A stretch of 64,000 nucleotides of DNA from Chromobotia macracanthus (GCA_036877525.1 JAZGTH010000101.1:62001-126000); one strand, 5' to 3'; positions 35,576-49,203 are shown, counted from the stretch's first letter. The notes: generated from the sequence alone by a model not told the origin. Program-made: numbers and translations.

Positions 35576-38337
35576 GACAACAATTCCATGAGAGTGTCAT
35601 CCAAATGGCTTTGGGGAAGGTCTGCATGACCTCTGCTTTCTTGCATGGGCTTCTTTCTCTGAGCTGTAGTGAGATGTTCCGGAATAAAGGAATGGGAGTC
35701 AAACAGAATGTACTATGTGTGTGGGAGGTGCAGTGTATTCGACATGGGACTTGAGCAGAATTTTGAATGTGTTCTTTTAAAGCTCTCGGGGTTTGTAGGA
35801 ACTTCCCTAATGTAGTCAAACAGGCTGTTTGGAGTACCAGAGCACACTGATTCAGGGAAAGCCTGAATCCATTCTAAAGTCTTATTGGTTGTTTCTTCCT
35901 GCTACGTGCCTCTTCTTTATTTCAGCTTTAATTAACGTTGTCTTTCTGGTTATTAAAGAATGCATGTGTGATGGCTTTATATTTGAACTGTTGTGCAAAA
36001 CTCTTTTGTATTAATACAGTGGAGCCAGATTTTACCTTGCGGATTTACAAAGCTCTCGGAAGCCAATGATTCATAGCACAAACCATATTCGTCCTCGCTG
36101 CAATTCAACTTGCATTTAATGTGTCCTGAGATGCATTTGGTTTTACATTGTAGTTTTATTCATGGTTGTCAAATGTCACACAGCCTGTTCATGTCGGGAG
36201 CTGCCTCAACTCCTTTGCAGCAGTTTGATTGGATGTCAACAAAAGAAGATATAAGAAGCATTTTCTCATTCTATTTAAAAGTTAATAAGCTTATTTATTG
36301 TTGTGGCGTACCTATGTATTATTGTACTTGCCTCTGTTTTATTATTTGCATTTAGAATGTTTCTTGTCTTTTTGTGACCCTGTCAGAACAAGCCCACCAG
36401 TTAAGGACCTTGATCTATCATAACTTGTTACTGTAAATTGTAAAAATCATATTTAGATTTGTACAAAGAGACTGGTGATTTTTCCTCCATATTTAGAGTT
36501 GGGTGGAATGATGTGGGGGGAAAAAGACTGTGTTTGTGAGTCTGTGAAAAGCGTGAGACTTTCAGGTTGTCATGTTGTGTTTTGATAGATGAGCTCTAGT
36601 CTGGCAGTGTACAAGACAGCTGTGAAGCTCCTGTCAGGAGTCTCAGGAACTCTGCGTAAACGCTTTTCTCTGAATGACATCAGAGGCCACGCCCACATAG
36701 AAATCGCATTCAGTGTACACTTGGCAGCATAGGTTAAGGTAAACCTCACTGGAACTGTAGATAAAGGTAAATGGTGCAGCTATATCCAGATACAGGGGCG
36801 TTTCTAAAAGAAACCCACTACCCCCTACCTTTCCCTTCACAGTGTACAGAGGAAATTCCCAGTTGTCTGATCCAGCTGACAATGTTGTTGACCAGGTAAC
36901 AACTGCTTGCTGCTTTTAGAAACCACATTGCACCTTGCAGGTGAAGGAATTTTGACACTATCCCGTTGAGCATGACTGCTAAATAAAACTTGTCTTATTT
37001 CATTTTACACCTGTATGAATTTGAACCCAAACCACAAGCTACCCCTAACCCTTGCACTAAATTAGATTCTGCCCATTTTCAGTCTGGCTATGGAGGAAAA
37101 CTTTGTATTTCTTTGAAGTTCTTCACAAACTGTGGCAAGCTCGGTATGGGATCTTCATTGTAAGCTAGTGGAAGAGATGACTTCAGGATGGAGTTCAGAG
37201 ACCCCAGAACCAATTACATCCTTGAATTACACAGCGGGACACAGTGCATGTAAATACTTCTGCCTGCCAAACCACCCATCTAATGAGTGACTAAAGCATG
37301 GACCACCGCACACACCCGCACAGTAAACACTCACTGTGGGGCGTGAATGAAGATGGTTCCACTCCAGGTGCTTTTTGTGTGTCTGTGCCAATCAAATAAT
37401 GAAAGTTATCTTTTTATCACATGTGATGGCACCATACGTAAAAGTGACGGCATGCTTCAGTCTCCAGAAGAGTAGAACATAGCATTCCCTTAAAAAAAGG
37501 CAAAAATTTCACATGTGCAAAAACATGCCCTATGAAAAACATCATGTTTCACATGTGATTCTATTGGTTTAAAATGTTGGTTTAAAACAAGAAAATGTTA
37601 CAGAAGCACACATTTCACATCTGATCACATGTTTGACATGTGATCTCATCAGGTGTAACCAAGACTTTCTCCAAATTTGATGTACATAAGAAGCTTGTTT
37701 ATTAAACAGTGGGTGGGGCTACCCAGTATGATGTCACAGAACTTAAATGATTGAGAAAATGTTACATGGCTAGTTAGGAAAAGCTTGTTGCAATATTACA
37801 TCTCCTCTTGTAAGAACACAAGGCAGGTATTGCACGCCGCATAGCTTAGATCTGAAAATTGGTAATCAGCATCAGATAACATCTAAACGCATTCACAGTC
37901 TATAGCTATAAAAATCTCTCTGCTGCCGTGAGCACAGTTTTGATGTTTTGTCTACCCCCAACCCCTTGCACACCTCCGGAGACATGGCACGCAGACACAC
38001 AATTGTGCAAAAAAAAAAAAAAAAAGATAGAGCATTTTTCGAGTTGAATGTGGCAAGCCAGAGCAGATGGGCCTGCAGTGAGAGCAAGGAACAATGTTCT
38101 CTAAAAGCCTGTAGACAGAAGCTGAACCTTAACACCCAACCGGAGCGTTAGAATTCTGACGCATTTAACTCTTGACCTCACAGCGAATTTGGGTTTCAAT
38201 GTAATCAAGACAACGTTTTATTCTTTTCATTTGGTTCTTGTTGGACATGACTGAGTACAAGACAATGAGTTCTACTCTATGCTAAGATTTGTATCTTGTC
38301 ACTGTCTCTGATCTGTTTATTTTACAAATGATATGTA
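35576..38337 (+). other. Intron-like DNA with a CACATGTG cluster
   Basis: No gene seen. A cluster of CACATGTG palindromes lies at 37417-37645 and an A17 run at about 38010-38025. Open frames of 60-91 codons are unrecognised. Confidence 0.5.
37417..37645. repeat. Cluster of CACATGTG palindromes
   Basis: CACATGTG occurs at 37418-37425, 37510-37517 and 37550-37557, and near-copies (ATCACATGT, GACATGTGATC) follow at 37624-37645. Each contains an E-box CANNTG core. They may be the internal units of an unrecognised repeat or an E-box cluster. Confidence 0.6.
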
Positions 38338-38573
38338 ATTAAAGCTGCAATCCATAATGTTTATGGTTAAAAAAAACCCTTACCCCAATTTGCAATGGTA
38401 AACTTAAAGTGATGATTTATAATTTGGGCTGTCTGTTCAGATTTCTTGGAAAATATTAGTTTGGCCTTATTTGACTTCAACATGGGTAAAGAAATGTGTG
38501 AAGTAACCTGCAGTTTTGTGTTTCAAACAGAGATGGCAATAGAGAAGCAATAGTTACAGATTGCATCTTTAAT
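38338..38573. mobile_element. Short non-autonomous DNA transposon (family A, copy 2)
   Basis: Left end ATTAAAGCTGCAATCCATAA and right end AGATTGCATCTTTAAT form an imperfect inverted repeat. It is the better-preserved relative of the copy at 1411-1607 next to panx3, sharing the sub-terminal TTTCAAACAGAGATGGCRAT block. Confidence 0.75.
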
Positions 38574-41112
38574 GAAAATTGCGAGAGACATTATCCATCA
38601 TTTAGACATTGAAAGATACAAGGCTGTACTTATCCATTCTGCAAAACTGTGTGATTGCATTGTGTGTGGTGTCTTTTTAACTCCAATTACAGTGTGGTGG
38701 CATACCTCCAACTAAATATATGCTTCATGTGCATAACATTGTGTGACAGATGCACATTTTCTTTTCATTTAGACAGTGAACATTTAAAATTGTAAGCTGA
38801 GAAAAATCTTGTTTTTGTCAATTATTTCTTTATGGCAATGATACCATATTAATGCAAAACACAAAGGACTGAGCAAAGCCAACAAATCCACATAAATGTT
38901 CTACAGTAGAGCATTTTAGTGCCAAAGTACCATAACACAAATCAAGATAAACCATTTTACGCTGCGTCTACAGTGTACACTAATCAAAAAGTCTGGAATG
39001 TAAAAAATTGTTTTTTTTATGTCTTGGGTTTTCTGAGACAAAGCATAAGTAATGTAAGATTCTTCACTTATGATGTGTGGAGCATCTTATCATGATTAGA
39101 TTTTGTTAATCAGCGGTTCTCATAATATTATAAGATAAAAAATATTTTTTTTGTAATCAAAACATTGCAGTTTGATGCCAGTTTCCATTATAATATAATT
39201 CCAACCATTAGTACATTCCAGACTCACTCTTTTTAGATACTGTCTTTTATATTACAAGACCATGGTTCACAGGTGTAGTGTCCTGTCATCTTTAGGAAAC
39301 AGGAACACAGTGGAACTCTACTAAAACCTCTGTCATGATTCCAACCCTCCTTCCGAGCTGGCATCCCTTTCCTTATGGGATGTTAAAAGGCACTTTAGCA
39401 GGATTAGTGAACTGTAAAGGAATATAAATGAATGTACAGCAGAATTCTGCACCACGCTGCAGTCAAACTCAACTCATGTTTACTAAGAGCGTTACATTAT
39501 TAATATGCTTTTTGGGTCTTAGAGAAGCCTATTTAATTTCTCAAAGGAGTCCTGGACTGTTAGATAGTAATGCAGGTAATGCTAGAAGACACCAGCCCAT
39601 TTATTAAAGATAAGTCTGTTTGATTGCTTTAATGCAATGTGCTTTGATTAGATTCACAGAATATAATACGTTGATCACAAATGCCTACGCTTGTGCATCA
39701 CTCATCATCATAGACTGAAATCATAGTGCTTATGCAATTCAAACAGTATTTCCCTGGTGTCTCTCAATATATACAGAGAATTATCTCCTAAATAATTGGA
39801 CACATTGAGTGAATGTAAATTTTTACTTTGAGCCCCAAACTTTAGACTATCATGGTGGTTGCTACATCCTAGACATGTTCTATTTTTTAATAGATTTAGA
39901 CCTATTCATGTTTCAACGCTTCATGTTGTTTTTATTCTTCATGCAGGTTGTTATTGAGTCTGTATGTGCATTCTAAATCAGGCATGTCTAAGATCTTAAA
40001 GATGAATTTAAAGGGATGGTTCATCCAAAATGAAATTTGTCATTTATTTACCTTTATCTTTTAAAACCCGTAAGAATTTTATGTCCTCCCATGGGATGCA
40101 AAAAGAGTTATTTATAGCAGCTAAACAGTAAATGAAAACAAAATGTTCATTTTGAGTGAACTATGCCTACAGAAATCCCACTTTGAGCGTTATACAGGAA
40201 AACAATCCATTGTTGTGTGTTGGCACAAAGGTTTTTGTCATAGGAATTCTATAAACGCCTCAATGAATACAGTGCAGTAATTTATTAAAGGGAAACCAGT
40301 ATAAGCAATGAAAGGCTTGTTGAAGGCTTTGTTTTGGCAGTTGGCATAGTCTAATCCACTCAGAGTTTCCTATCTGGACATGCCAGCAGTGGTCAGTCAT
40401 GTGAGGTTAGCATTGTGCATCAGATGCCAGTGTTGGTAATCAGAGTGTGGATCTTGCTGTGGCTGCAATCAGCTGTAATTGAGGCATTCTTCAGCAGATA
40501 GCATCGCTCCCAGGAAATAATCCTGATTGTGCCTTTCATTTTACAATCTTAGGATACATCATTTGTTACCTCTAATAATTCTAATTTGAATAAAATCAGA
40601 AATCTAATCAGGTCTCAGTAGATGATGACACACAGCTGTGTTTGCCTAGCATATTGATCTCAGATTCTATACACAGATATTGTTTTGCCAAAAAACGCAT
40701 TTCCCAGCTGAAATAAAACAAATGTGCTGTAAATAATACTTTTGAACTCCCTTATGGATCCACGTGTGTGCCCAGGTGTGAAAAAGGCACACATGTGAAA
40801 TTCTGTTTATTTTATTTGTATGGTACTTTCCAAATTTCCAAAGCAGCCTTTACAAAGCATTGTGCCTTATGAGCACCAGTAAACCAGCAAGATTATGAAA
40901 AGAAAAACTCACAGAGATTTTAAGGTAGGATGTGGGGAAAATCCTGGTAGGAACTAAGGTTCAACGGAGGAAGCCCAACCTTCTTTGGCTGGCCTAATTT
41001 CAAACAAAACCTGATACGTTCAGTTTATTTTTGAAATGCCGTGCTTTCCAATAGCCTACCACTCAGTAGCATTGCAAAACATTCGACTTTTGTGAGCAAT
41101 TTTGACTTGGAA
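38574..41112 (+). other. Intron-like DNA with one MITE remnant
   Basis: AT-rich, no open frame of note between 38152 and 41983. Apart from the remnant at 40007-40168, nothing with clear boundaries is seen. Confidence 0.6.
40007..40168. mobile_element. Short MITE, AAAGGGATAGTTCACCC family
   Basis: Begins TTTAAAGGGATGGTTCATCC and ends TTTTGAGTGAACTATGCCTA. At about 160 bp it is an internally deleted copy. Confidence 0.65.
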
Positions 41113-41191
41113 CAGCCAGCAACTCCCTAGCAACACACTAAAAACTTTGGCAACTGCATAGCAACGCCCTGGCAACCACTCGCAACACCTG
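41113..41191. repeat. GCAAC-rich degenerate minisatellite
   Basis: Repeated CTAGCAAC, GGCAACTGC, TAGCAACGCC and TGGCAACCACT units spaced 8-14 bp apart. This resembles the internal minisatellite of a common fish DNA repeat. Confidence 0.65.
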
Positions 41192-43384
41192 CATCATGGC
41201 GGCAGGTTTTGTACTGGCAAACGTTACTCACATCTTGTTCATAAAACACAAAAATGTACTTCATCCAGCTGGCTTTTCCTCGCCAAGAGGTAAACACAGG
41301 AAGCCAAGATAAGCTGGTTAAGGTTGATAGTAGGTTAGAAATTGAGGCAGGTGGATTTAATCTTTGGTTGGATTAAATTCACATCCAGATGGTTGTGGCT
41401 GATAACATCAAAGTAGTTCCTTCTGGTAATGTCAGGCCGGACAGGTGAGAATATGAACAGCTCAGAGCCATTTCTCCGGACGTCTGGTGCCATGTGGGAT
41501 TAACTGTAAAGTTTAAACGGGTTTATCACTGAGAGCTGTTGTAATTGAGCCTGAACCTGCACCTATAACTAATGTGATCTCATTTAATTTCTCACTAAAT
41601 TTTCATAAGATTAAATGATGGATCAGATTTTGTTTTTTAATCACCTTGGCATTGTTTCATTCACAAGCCCTCATTGTAGGTGGCTTCCATTTATGTGCCA
41701 AACGTGTTGCCAAATTTGTTACATTCTATTTAATTAGGAATTCCTGTAGCTTTAATAATGCTAAATTTGCAATATCCACCATCAATAGCTTTCACTCGTA
41801 TTAGAATTGAACAGTTTGTGCTCTCAATGTAATAAGTGCTTTCGACAACCTAATTAGCGCTGTTGATGAATGAAGCTGGCTTGTTTTGGCAACTGTTTAC
41901 AGGTTTATGCGGAAGCCTGTTGGCAGTGATGGTGACAGCAGTGCCACCTTTTGCTTTCTCTGCTGTGTCTAACTTCCCATCTATCAGTGTACAGCAAGCT
42001 TGCCTTTTATTGTGGGAGATACGGGACTGTTAATCATCCCCACATTCATTAAAAGCAGACACATAATCAATTGAGAGCAGCTTGCCAAAGAAGGTGTCTC
42101 TGGTGGATCCCAGAGGATGGAGAGAGAAGGAGAGGGTTTATGATAATCAGAAGAACAAATCTTGACAACACTGGGGTTCACAGCTGAAGAATAGGAGAAT
42201 GATTTATCAGGGTTTAATTTGTCATTTGGAGTATGTTCTGTCTGACCATGAATCTTGCCCTACACTGACATCTTCTGGTGTGAGCTTTCATGTTTAATAT
42301 TGGTTTGTGAGCTCTGGGCTCTGGGCTCTGGGCTCTTGTCTGTTCTAAATGTTTCCTCAGTTGGCTCAAGCACTGGCTGTAATGCGTTTCTGATGTTCTG
42401 TAATGTTAGTCTAATATTACTTTGATGTGTAACCCTCACGTTTTGTTGTGAATAAAATGTTTCAGTTCCCTGAGACACCAATAATGTGTCTAAAAATTCT
42501 AGTAAAATAAAACCTTTAAGGAATTATCCTGTACTTCTGTTTTACTGCAGGGCAGGTAAAACCAAAATGTAGAAAAATACAGTAAAATGCATCATATGTT
42601 TATATTAAAACTGGGGTCCCTGAGACATTATTAACAGGATATATGCTATCTAGTTTTAAATTTTTATTTTTTAATCTGCTCTTATAAAATTCTTATATTA
42701 AGTGTCAGACTCTGTATTTACACTGAGTGTCAGACATTATAGTCGCATCATTGTTAATCAATAAATAAGTTAATATGCAGTTGAAACATCTTCTGACATT
42801 TATCTGCACTCTGTGTCCCCATGTTTACCGTCAGTGTGTTTTCCTCAGTGTCAGTAAAAAGGAATGATGAACCAGTAATGACTCAGGCTTTCGGCTCAAA
42901 CTTCTGTGACCTTATCTGACTCCTGACGATTGAAAACTGCTGGTTTTTGTGTGTGTGTGTGTGTGTGTGTGTGAGGATTTCTGTGTCCTGTTTATCCATA
43001 TGACATTTCAATTTCATTAATTTATTAATTCCTTTGAGACTTTTTTCTGGTGCAGTTTTTGCTGTTTTATGTCTCAACAGTTTATGAGTTTAAGCTTACA
43101 AAAGGTTACGCTGAAAAGGTCTCGAGTCCAAATGCCTGTCTGTGCTCTGACAAAAAGCATCAACATTGGGTGTAGAACATTTTTGTGGTTATTTTTGCAG
43201 GTCAGTTGTGTAGCTTTCGGCTGTCTTTGCTAAGAGACATTTGGGTTTGCTGTTTTTTTTCATTACAGGCAAACACATCAATCATAAATGGAGAGAGGGT
43301 CACAAGCACTTATTTTCATTTTATTATATATTCTGTCTGTCTCTTATAGATATGCAGTAGTTCAATGAGTCATATCACACAAGG
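41192..43384 (+). other. Intron-like DNA with a candidate regulatory block
   Basis: About 41560-41900 is complex, repeat-free and rich in TAAT-core motifs (TATTTAATTAGGAAT, CCTAATTAGCGC). A threefold CTCTGGG tandem lies at 42313-42335. No coding exon is supported. Confidence 0.45.
42949..42973. repeat. (GT)n microsatellite
   Basis: About twelve GT units. Confidence 0.95.
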
Positions 43385-44110
43385 GATGGATTTTAGACAT
43401 TTCCAATGGGGCCAGTGCCCTGGGGCCCTCTAATAACCAGGGGCCTTAAGCTGAGAGAAACAAGCCAATCCAGATGTAAAATTGACATACACTGGCACAA
43501 TGTGAAAAAAAATAAGGAAATGAGAAATAAATGCTGTTTTGAAACCGCAAACTGCCATCATACAGGAGACACACTCCCAGCACAATACTGCTATAAAAAG
43601 TCATGACTTGATAGGCAAGGGATGGCACATATCAAGTCACATATTATAGGAAAATAAATTATACTGCTTGTTAAGATATCTCATTTTGGGCAAATTTACT
43701 GCGAAAGCAATCCAAGCATGCAGTGCAATGAGTAACAAAAAACATCAAAGATGGTTGACGAAATGAAATGTTATTTGTAATTCAATACTAAAATTAAAAT
43801 TAATACAAAATTGTTATTTTTATTTACATCACTTGGATTGAAATCAGTTGTTGCACTTTGCCATAATATTGTATATGTTAGTAAAACTATTTGTACTGTT
43901 ACCTGTGTAAATCTTTTCAAATTGTTTTGTAATTTTGTAACTGAAGTGTTTATTCACTTACTGCCATCTTCTGCAGTCATGTTCTCAACTTTAGATCTTG
44001 CGATTGGGAGTTTATTTTTCATATTTGCAATATAATTTTTTTCAGTATAATCTTAAATATAAAATATGAGCCCTGGGGCCTTGCAGGACCAAAATGAATT
44101 TCTGTTCATA
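43385..44110. mobile_element. Possible transposon with CCTGGGGCC ends
   Basis: The left edge has GTGCCCTGGGGCCC and CCAGGGGCC; the right edge has GAGCCCTGGGGCCTTGC, about 700 bp apart with AT-rich sequence between. The motif recurrence suggests one degraded element. No transposase frame is present and the termini are uncertain. Confidence 0.35.
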
Positions 44111-46269
44111 CCCTCTGTCTTTATTATATAATGTAAACGTACACATACACAATAGTGTACAGACCACCTGCATGAACCTCAACTCTCTCAAAGCATTCAA
44201 AACTTGTAGGTGGGCCTAAACTCCATCACCTCCAGTCAGTTTACCAGGACCACCTGTCTCTGATCCCTCCCCCCACCGTTTTTTTTCAAGCTGATCTCAA
44301 TACCTGCAGCTTTTGCCCCACTGTGCTCTGTAAGAGGTGAGGAAGTCAGAAAGGGAGAAAGTCAGTTCCTCCAACTCCTCCTTGCAAGTAAGTTACACAG
44401 GGTCACTGTAGCCCGGGGCTTGTTCAGAGGGGAGCAGATGCTTAGAACTCAGGCAGGTTCTAGAACCTAGACTATCTAGACAACTAGATTTATCATATCA
44501 CTGAAATCCATGTCATTCTTAATCATTTCGGCCATTATTTACGTCTTCAGTGAATCCACCCGTGCAATATAAATAAACCTGCTGCGTTTAACAAATTTCA
44601 GTGTTAATGGTGTCAAAAAAGATGTCATGCATCACAATGAAAAACTGAAAATATGTCTTGTAACTGCACTTGTTTTGAAAAATAAAACCCATGGGCTATA
44701 CGCGAAACAACATGCATGATACACGGTAGATCAGACCTTTTTTATATTTATCTGTTGCCAACAGAAATATGAAAAAAATGACACGCTTTACCGTACTGGT
44801 CTGGCTGACATTTTCTTCGGTCCTACCACCAGAGCAATTCACTCAATAACAAATAACAAAAAAACACACACCTCGGCCACAAAATAAACCCCCACACGTT
44901 GACACATCTCACACATGGGCCGGCAGCTGCACAGGCTTTCTCTCTCCTGCTATTTTGAGTTCTGTCCCCATTTCCTCTTTATCACACTTTGATAAGGTCA
45001 CCACACGCTGTCACCTGCTTTAGCAAACTCCGTTTACTTTCCACTGCAATGCTATTATCTCTAAGAGATGTTGTCTGACAGACAGTAAACCTACACAGAG
45101 AAACTCATCATTTTGCTGCTTGGGAATTAAACCTTCCTGTCCGTGTAGCTCTTAACTCTAGAAATGGTCAATTTTAGATCCCATCTTGAGATTTGTAATC
45201 TGCCATGTTTGCTGACACAGGTTAGCATATAGATGAATGACAAAACAAGCTTATCATGGCTGAACAAAAGCAAATGGATTTCGAGGCTGTTTTTTGGACA
45301 TTGTGTATGAAAACTGGGCAGGGGAGTTCGATTTACCGGCATGCTTAGCATATTCCCCAGTACTGGAAATGTTCATTTAGACAGTTACATAAGGAACATT
45401 TTAACATGTTTTAAGGGGGGAAAAAGGGAAGTGTGTGTTAATGGTTAATATTTCATGTTGGGTTTTAGAAGATACCTAGGTGTTAAAATTGTAGATCTTA
45501 CCACTGTTGTAAACTTCTGTTTAGTTGGAGAATGTGCTAATAATATTTTTCTGTATGCTGGCTTTTCATAGGAGTAATTTCCGGGTAATTTTTAATGCAG
45601 CAATCATTCTCCATTTCTTTGGCCCAGCCTGCAATATCTGAATATGTTGTAATGCATTTCAGTAAGGAATTTTTTAGTCTGCCACATTGATTTCCTTTGA
45701 GAAAGATTTCAATGATTTTGCTTGCAGAAATGTCAAATATTGGAAACAACAGTTATTTCAATCAAGCCACCTGTGGTTAACCAATTCTCCCAATCTGTGT
45801 TTTGGAATTATTCCCTATTCATTTATAACACAGACGTCACACTGTGCCAAATCATTGCCTGTTGTTGTATGCCATTGTGTTTCTCCCGGACTGTGGCATG
45901 TTTGTACACAAAGTATTATTGTGAACTGATGTGTGCATAAGTAAACATTACACTGCCACATTCAAAAGCAAAGAGCAATGGTATTAAATTGTAAATGCAC
46001 AGACCCCTTATCAACAAATTCATCATGGTCCCCTCCACCTGACCGCCACTCGCACTGAAGCATGAATATCATTTAACAGTGTGGTAATGCATTCAGGTAT
46101 GTGGGGAACGGCTACAGCCTACAGGTCTTTGACCCGGTTACACCAGCTGTGGGATAATTCCATGTAAATCACCAACTGTGAGATTGCCAGACAGCTTTGC
46201 TAACTACTGGAGTGGACTTTTTGAATTTCATACCCATAATTCCTTGCCTTTCATCTGCCCTTACTGGAG

Positions 46270-46510
46270 AAGTAGAATTGTACTAATTGTCAGTAGTGTG
46301 CCATCCCTTGCCTAATTTAATATGCGTAACGTGCTGGGTAACTACCAATCATGCGCCGGCCATGCCTTTTATAGCAGATCTGTGAATTATTAGGCCGCCC
46401 CAGTCACTGTGATAAATACTCTGATGAGTGGCATGTAAATTAATTATCTTAATGAGAACCGCTGCCGTGCCTGCTGTTTATAATGTCTCGAGCTTCATGA
46501 CTGATGCTTC
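46270..46510. promoter_or_regulatory. Candidate conserved enhancer block
   Basis: Complex sequence with balanced base composition. It contains GTAAATTAATTATCTTAATG at about 46435-46454, with paired TAAT/ATTA homeodomain cores, plus GTGAATTATTAGG near 46381. It lacks simple repeats or transposon ends. Enhancer function and conservation are inferred, not shown. Confidence 0.35.
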
Positions 46511-46605
46511 TGATGGCAAAATAAATATAGACTTAAAACTCAAAGTCTGCAAAAACTCAGGCTAAATTTTAAACAATGATGACAACTGTTTTTCGTTTTT
46601 GTGAT

Positions 46606-46640
46606 CTGTGTGTGTGTGTGTGTGTCTATATACACACACA
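46606..46640. repeat. Inverted (TG)n-(CA)n microsatellite
   Basis: A (TG)10 run at 46606-46625, a CTATATA linker, then (CA)5 at 46631-46640. The two runs are mutually complementary and can fold into a hairpin. Confidence 0.85.
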
Positions 46641-48764
46641 GATAACTCAGTAAAGCTTCAGAAGTTCAGATATGTATTCCTCTACTATTTCATTGAGTAT
46701 GCAAGCAAGCACACATGATCCAACTAATAACTTATAAATGGAAAACATACATAGGAGTTCTTCTTTCTCCTGAATTGTAGCATCACACCTTATCTGCAGC
46801 AGAGGCAAACAAGAGACAATGCAATTTACCCAGAATCCACTGGGGGGCAAAGCCGTACCATCATCTCATTTGGACAAGAATGACAATGACCTATTTTTCA
46901 AAACTACGTGCAAAGGCTTTCGTTTCTGTTTCTTTGAACTGCGCCACATCTATTTGTTTAATGCATACATCATACATATGCATATCCATCGACGTGGCGA
47001 CATGCCAGAGCATCGCATCAAATAACACAAGGCTTTTTAAAGTTATGAAGAGTTCTGTTGAATCTCCCGAGGAATTGAAGCAGATTTCTGTACTCCTCTC
47101 AAACACAGCAATGCCCTAAGGAAACATGCAGCACTGCTTTTCTAGCTCTATGAGTGCTGGGTTGACCTCAAACAAACCACTGTATCCAGCCAGTTGATGG
47201 GAAGGATTAAAACTGCATCATCTTTGGCTCTATAAATAATCAGCCTTGAGTTCCATCTTCTACTTCAAAGAGATGTGTCAAAAAGATTAGCATGTGTCTT
47301 CAATGAGGGGAAATCTATTAATAACCATGGCAGTGAAACCTACTGTGTTTTTCATTTATTTCTTAAGGGATGTTTACCCTCAAGGGCAGACAGGACGGTC
47401 CCTGGGGAAGACACAGGTTGGCAACCTTGTAGCTGCCCGGGGCTTGAGTCAGGTCTCGGCAGATGTGGAGCACCTTGAAAAAGGAGGAGAGTGAAATGTG
47501 TGAGAAGGCACCAGGGAGCTGGGTTAAATCTTAAGAGACAGTCTGCAGACGAGGAAGAGAAAGAAAAGGGGAGAGGGAGAGAGCGACAAGGATACAAGCA
47601 TTAACTGGGACTCAGACCATCAGTTGGTGGCAAGGGGACAGAAGTAGCCCAGGGCGAGGGGAAAATTAGCTGGGGGTTAGATGAGAAGACTTTAATGTCA
47701 CAGTGAGGCCGGGTTCGACTGATCACATGACCACAAGTGGGGAAAGCTAATACAAGGCATGACACATTTGAGTAGCTTATTTGGTATGCTCCACATCTTC
47801 TGTTAAATTTGAATTGGTTCTGGATCACTGCGGTCCGACTTGCAAGCGAAAATGTGTTGGTGCTTATACAGTTGATTTTTACTCCTGTTCTCCATCGAGC
47901 GCTGCTTATTGTTTTGGGTTTCAAAAGCCTGAGGTAGATGTTTGTCAAAACCATCCACCTCCACATTCTCAACAATGTGGGCGCATTCATCACAGAATTT
48001 GTCATCATAATAGCAAAGCTCATCCAAAGACATCAAGCATTTCTGTAGTTACCTTGACAGATTTTAAGCTTTCTTTCAACCGTCCTATAGCAAAAGAAGA
48101 TGACTAAAGGCTTTCATAATTCACATTTCTGAGGATGTTATTTTAGATCTCGCACCTTAGAATGACATGTTGCTGGTGTAAGGTAATAAGAGAATATTTG
48201 CATTTGGTAGGAGCCCAGTGGTTGCTATGCGTAGCTGGGTTTTTTTGATGGAAAGTGCCAAAAATTATGAGCCAAAATTCATACATTTGCTAAAAGGATG
48301 TGCCCCCCTTCTGTGTCAGTTCTTCAGAAGCATTTGCAGTGGCAAACATATCATTAAAGCACTAAGTCCTTGAGAGTTTTTCCTGTCTCCAGACTCGCTG
48401 ATGATGCAGAGGGCTTCAGGGACTTTTTGAAGGCCCCAGACTATTTCTCATCTGCAGACTGAAGACCATGGAAAAAAGCAGAATTAGCCTCCATGTGATG
48501 CCTCTGTTTGGCGAGAGCAAATAACACAAGTAGCCCGCTCAGCTTTGAGGCTGAAAACAGATTTAAGGCTTAAGAGTTTTCCAGCTCTAAGTTCTTGTAT
48601 CCTGCAACTAGACCTTGTTTTCTCGTTCATAAAGGCAGTCACGCCAATGGCTTTTTAAAACGGTAAAATTCAGCCAATGGCTTAAGATTCTCTGAAGAAA
48701 ATTTTAAATGTTACCGTTTTGTGGACCAATGGAGGTCTTATATAGTTTTTTTCATTCTTTTTTT

Positions 48765-48784
48765 TATTATTATTATTATTATTA
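48765..48784. repeat. (ATT)n microsatellite
   Basis: About six TTA/ATT units after a T-rich run. Confidence 0.9.
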
Positions 48785-49171
48785 AGTATTAACTGTCTCT
48801 AAAAAATTCTTAGAAGAGATATAGAAAATACAAGCAAATGAGACCTGTTACACTGTTACCTTTTTAAAAACTTTTCACAGCATAATTATTTGATCATGTC
48901 ATTTGTTTTTGCCGTTTTTACAGATGGACAAGCAGTTTTTAAAACAGACTGCGTGCCTATCACAAGCTATATTTGTCAACAGTGTTGCTCTCATTAATAT
49001 GCAAAAACAATGTTAACAAATGCTCAGTGTAAAATCATGAAACCTGAACAGGCAGGACTAATTTTAACTAAGGGTAAAGTATAAACGCTGTGAAACATTA
49101 AACAAGATAACCCATGATTATTTACAGAACTAGGTTGAAAAACCCCTGGGTTAAAAAGTTCAAGTGTGAAA

Positions 49172-49203
49172 ACAGTAAAATTATAGAGCTATAATTTTAC
49201 TGT
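49172..49203. repeat. Perfect 15-bp-arm palindrome
   Basis: The arms ACAGTAAAATTATAG (49172-49186) and CTATAATTTTACTGT (49189-49203) are exact reverse complements, separated by AG. It may be a cruciform-forming site or the fused ends of a small transposon. Confidence 0.9.

Larger units (their letters stand above)
44111..49171 (+). other. Intron-like DNA, no exon seen
   Basis: Includes a candidate regulatory block at 46270-46510, a TG/CA inverted microsatellite at 46606-46640, a purine-rich GC-elevated stretch at about 47480-47700, and an ATT repeat at 48765-48784. Three mutually overlapping frames (140, 108 and 77 codons) at 47601-48107 cannot all be real, and none is recognised. Confidence 0.5.

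Noticed and set aside
47601..48107. Three overlapping frames of 140, 108 and 77 codons
   Set aside because: They occupy the same DNA in different frames and strands and match no family I know; the 77-codon frame begins at a TTG.
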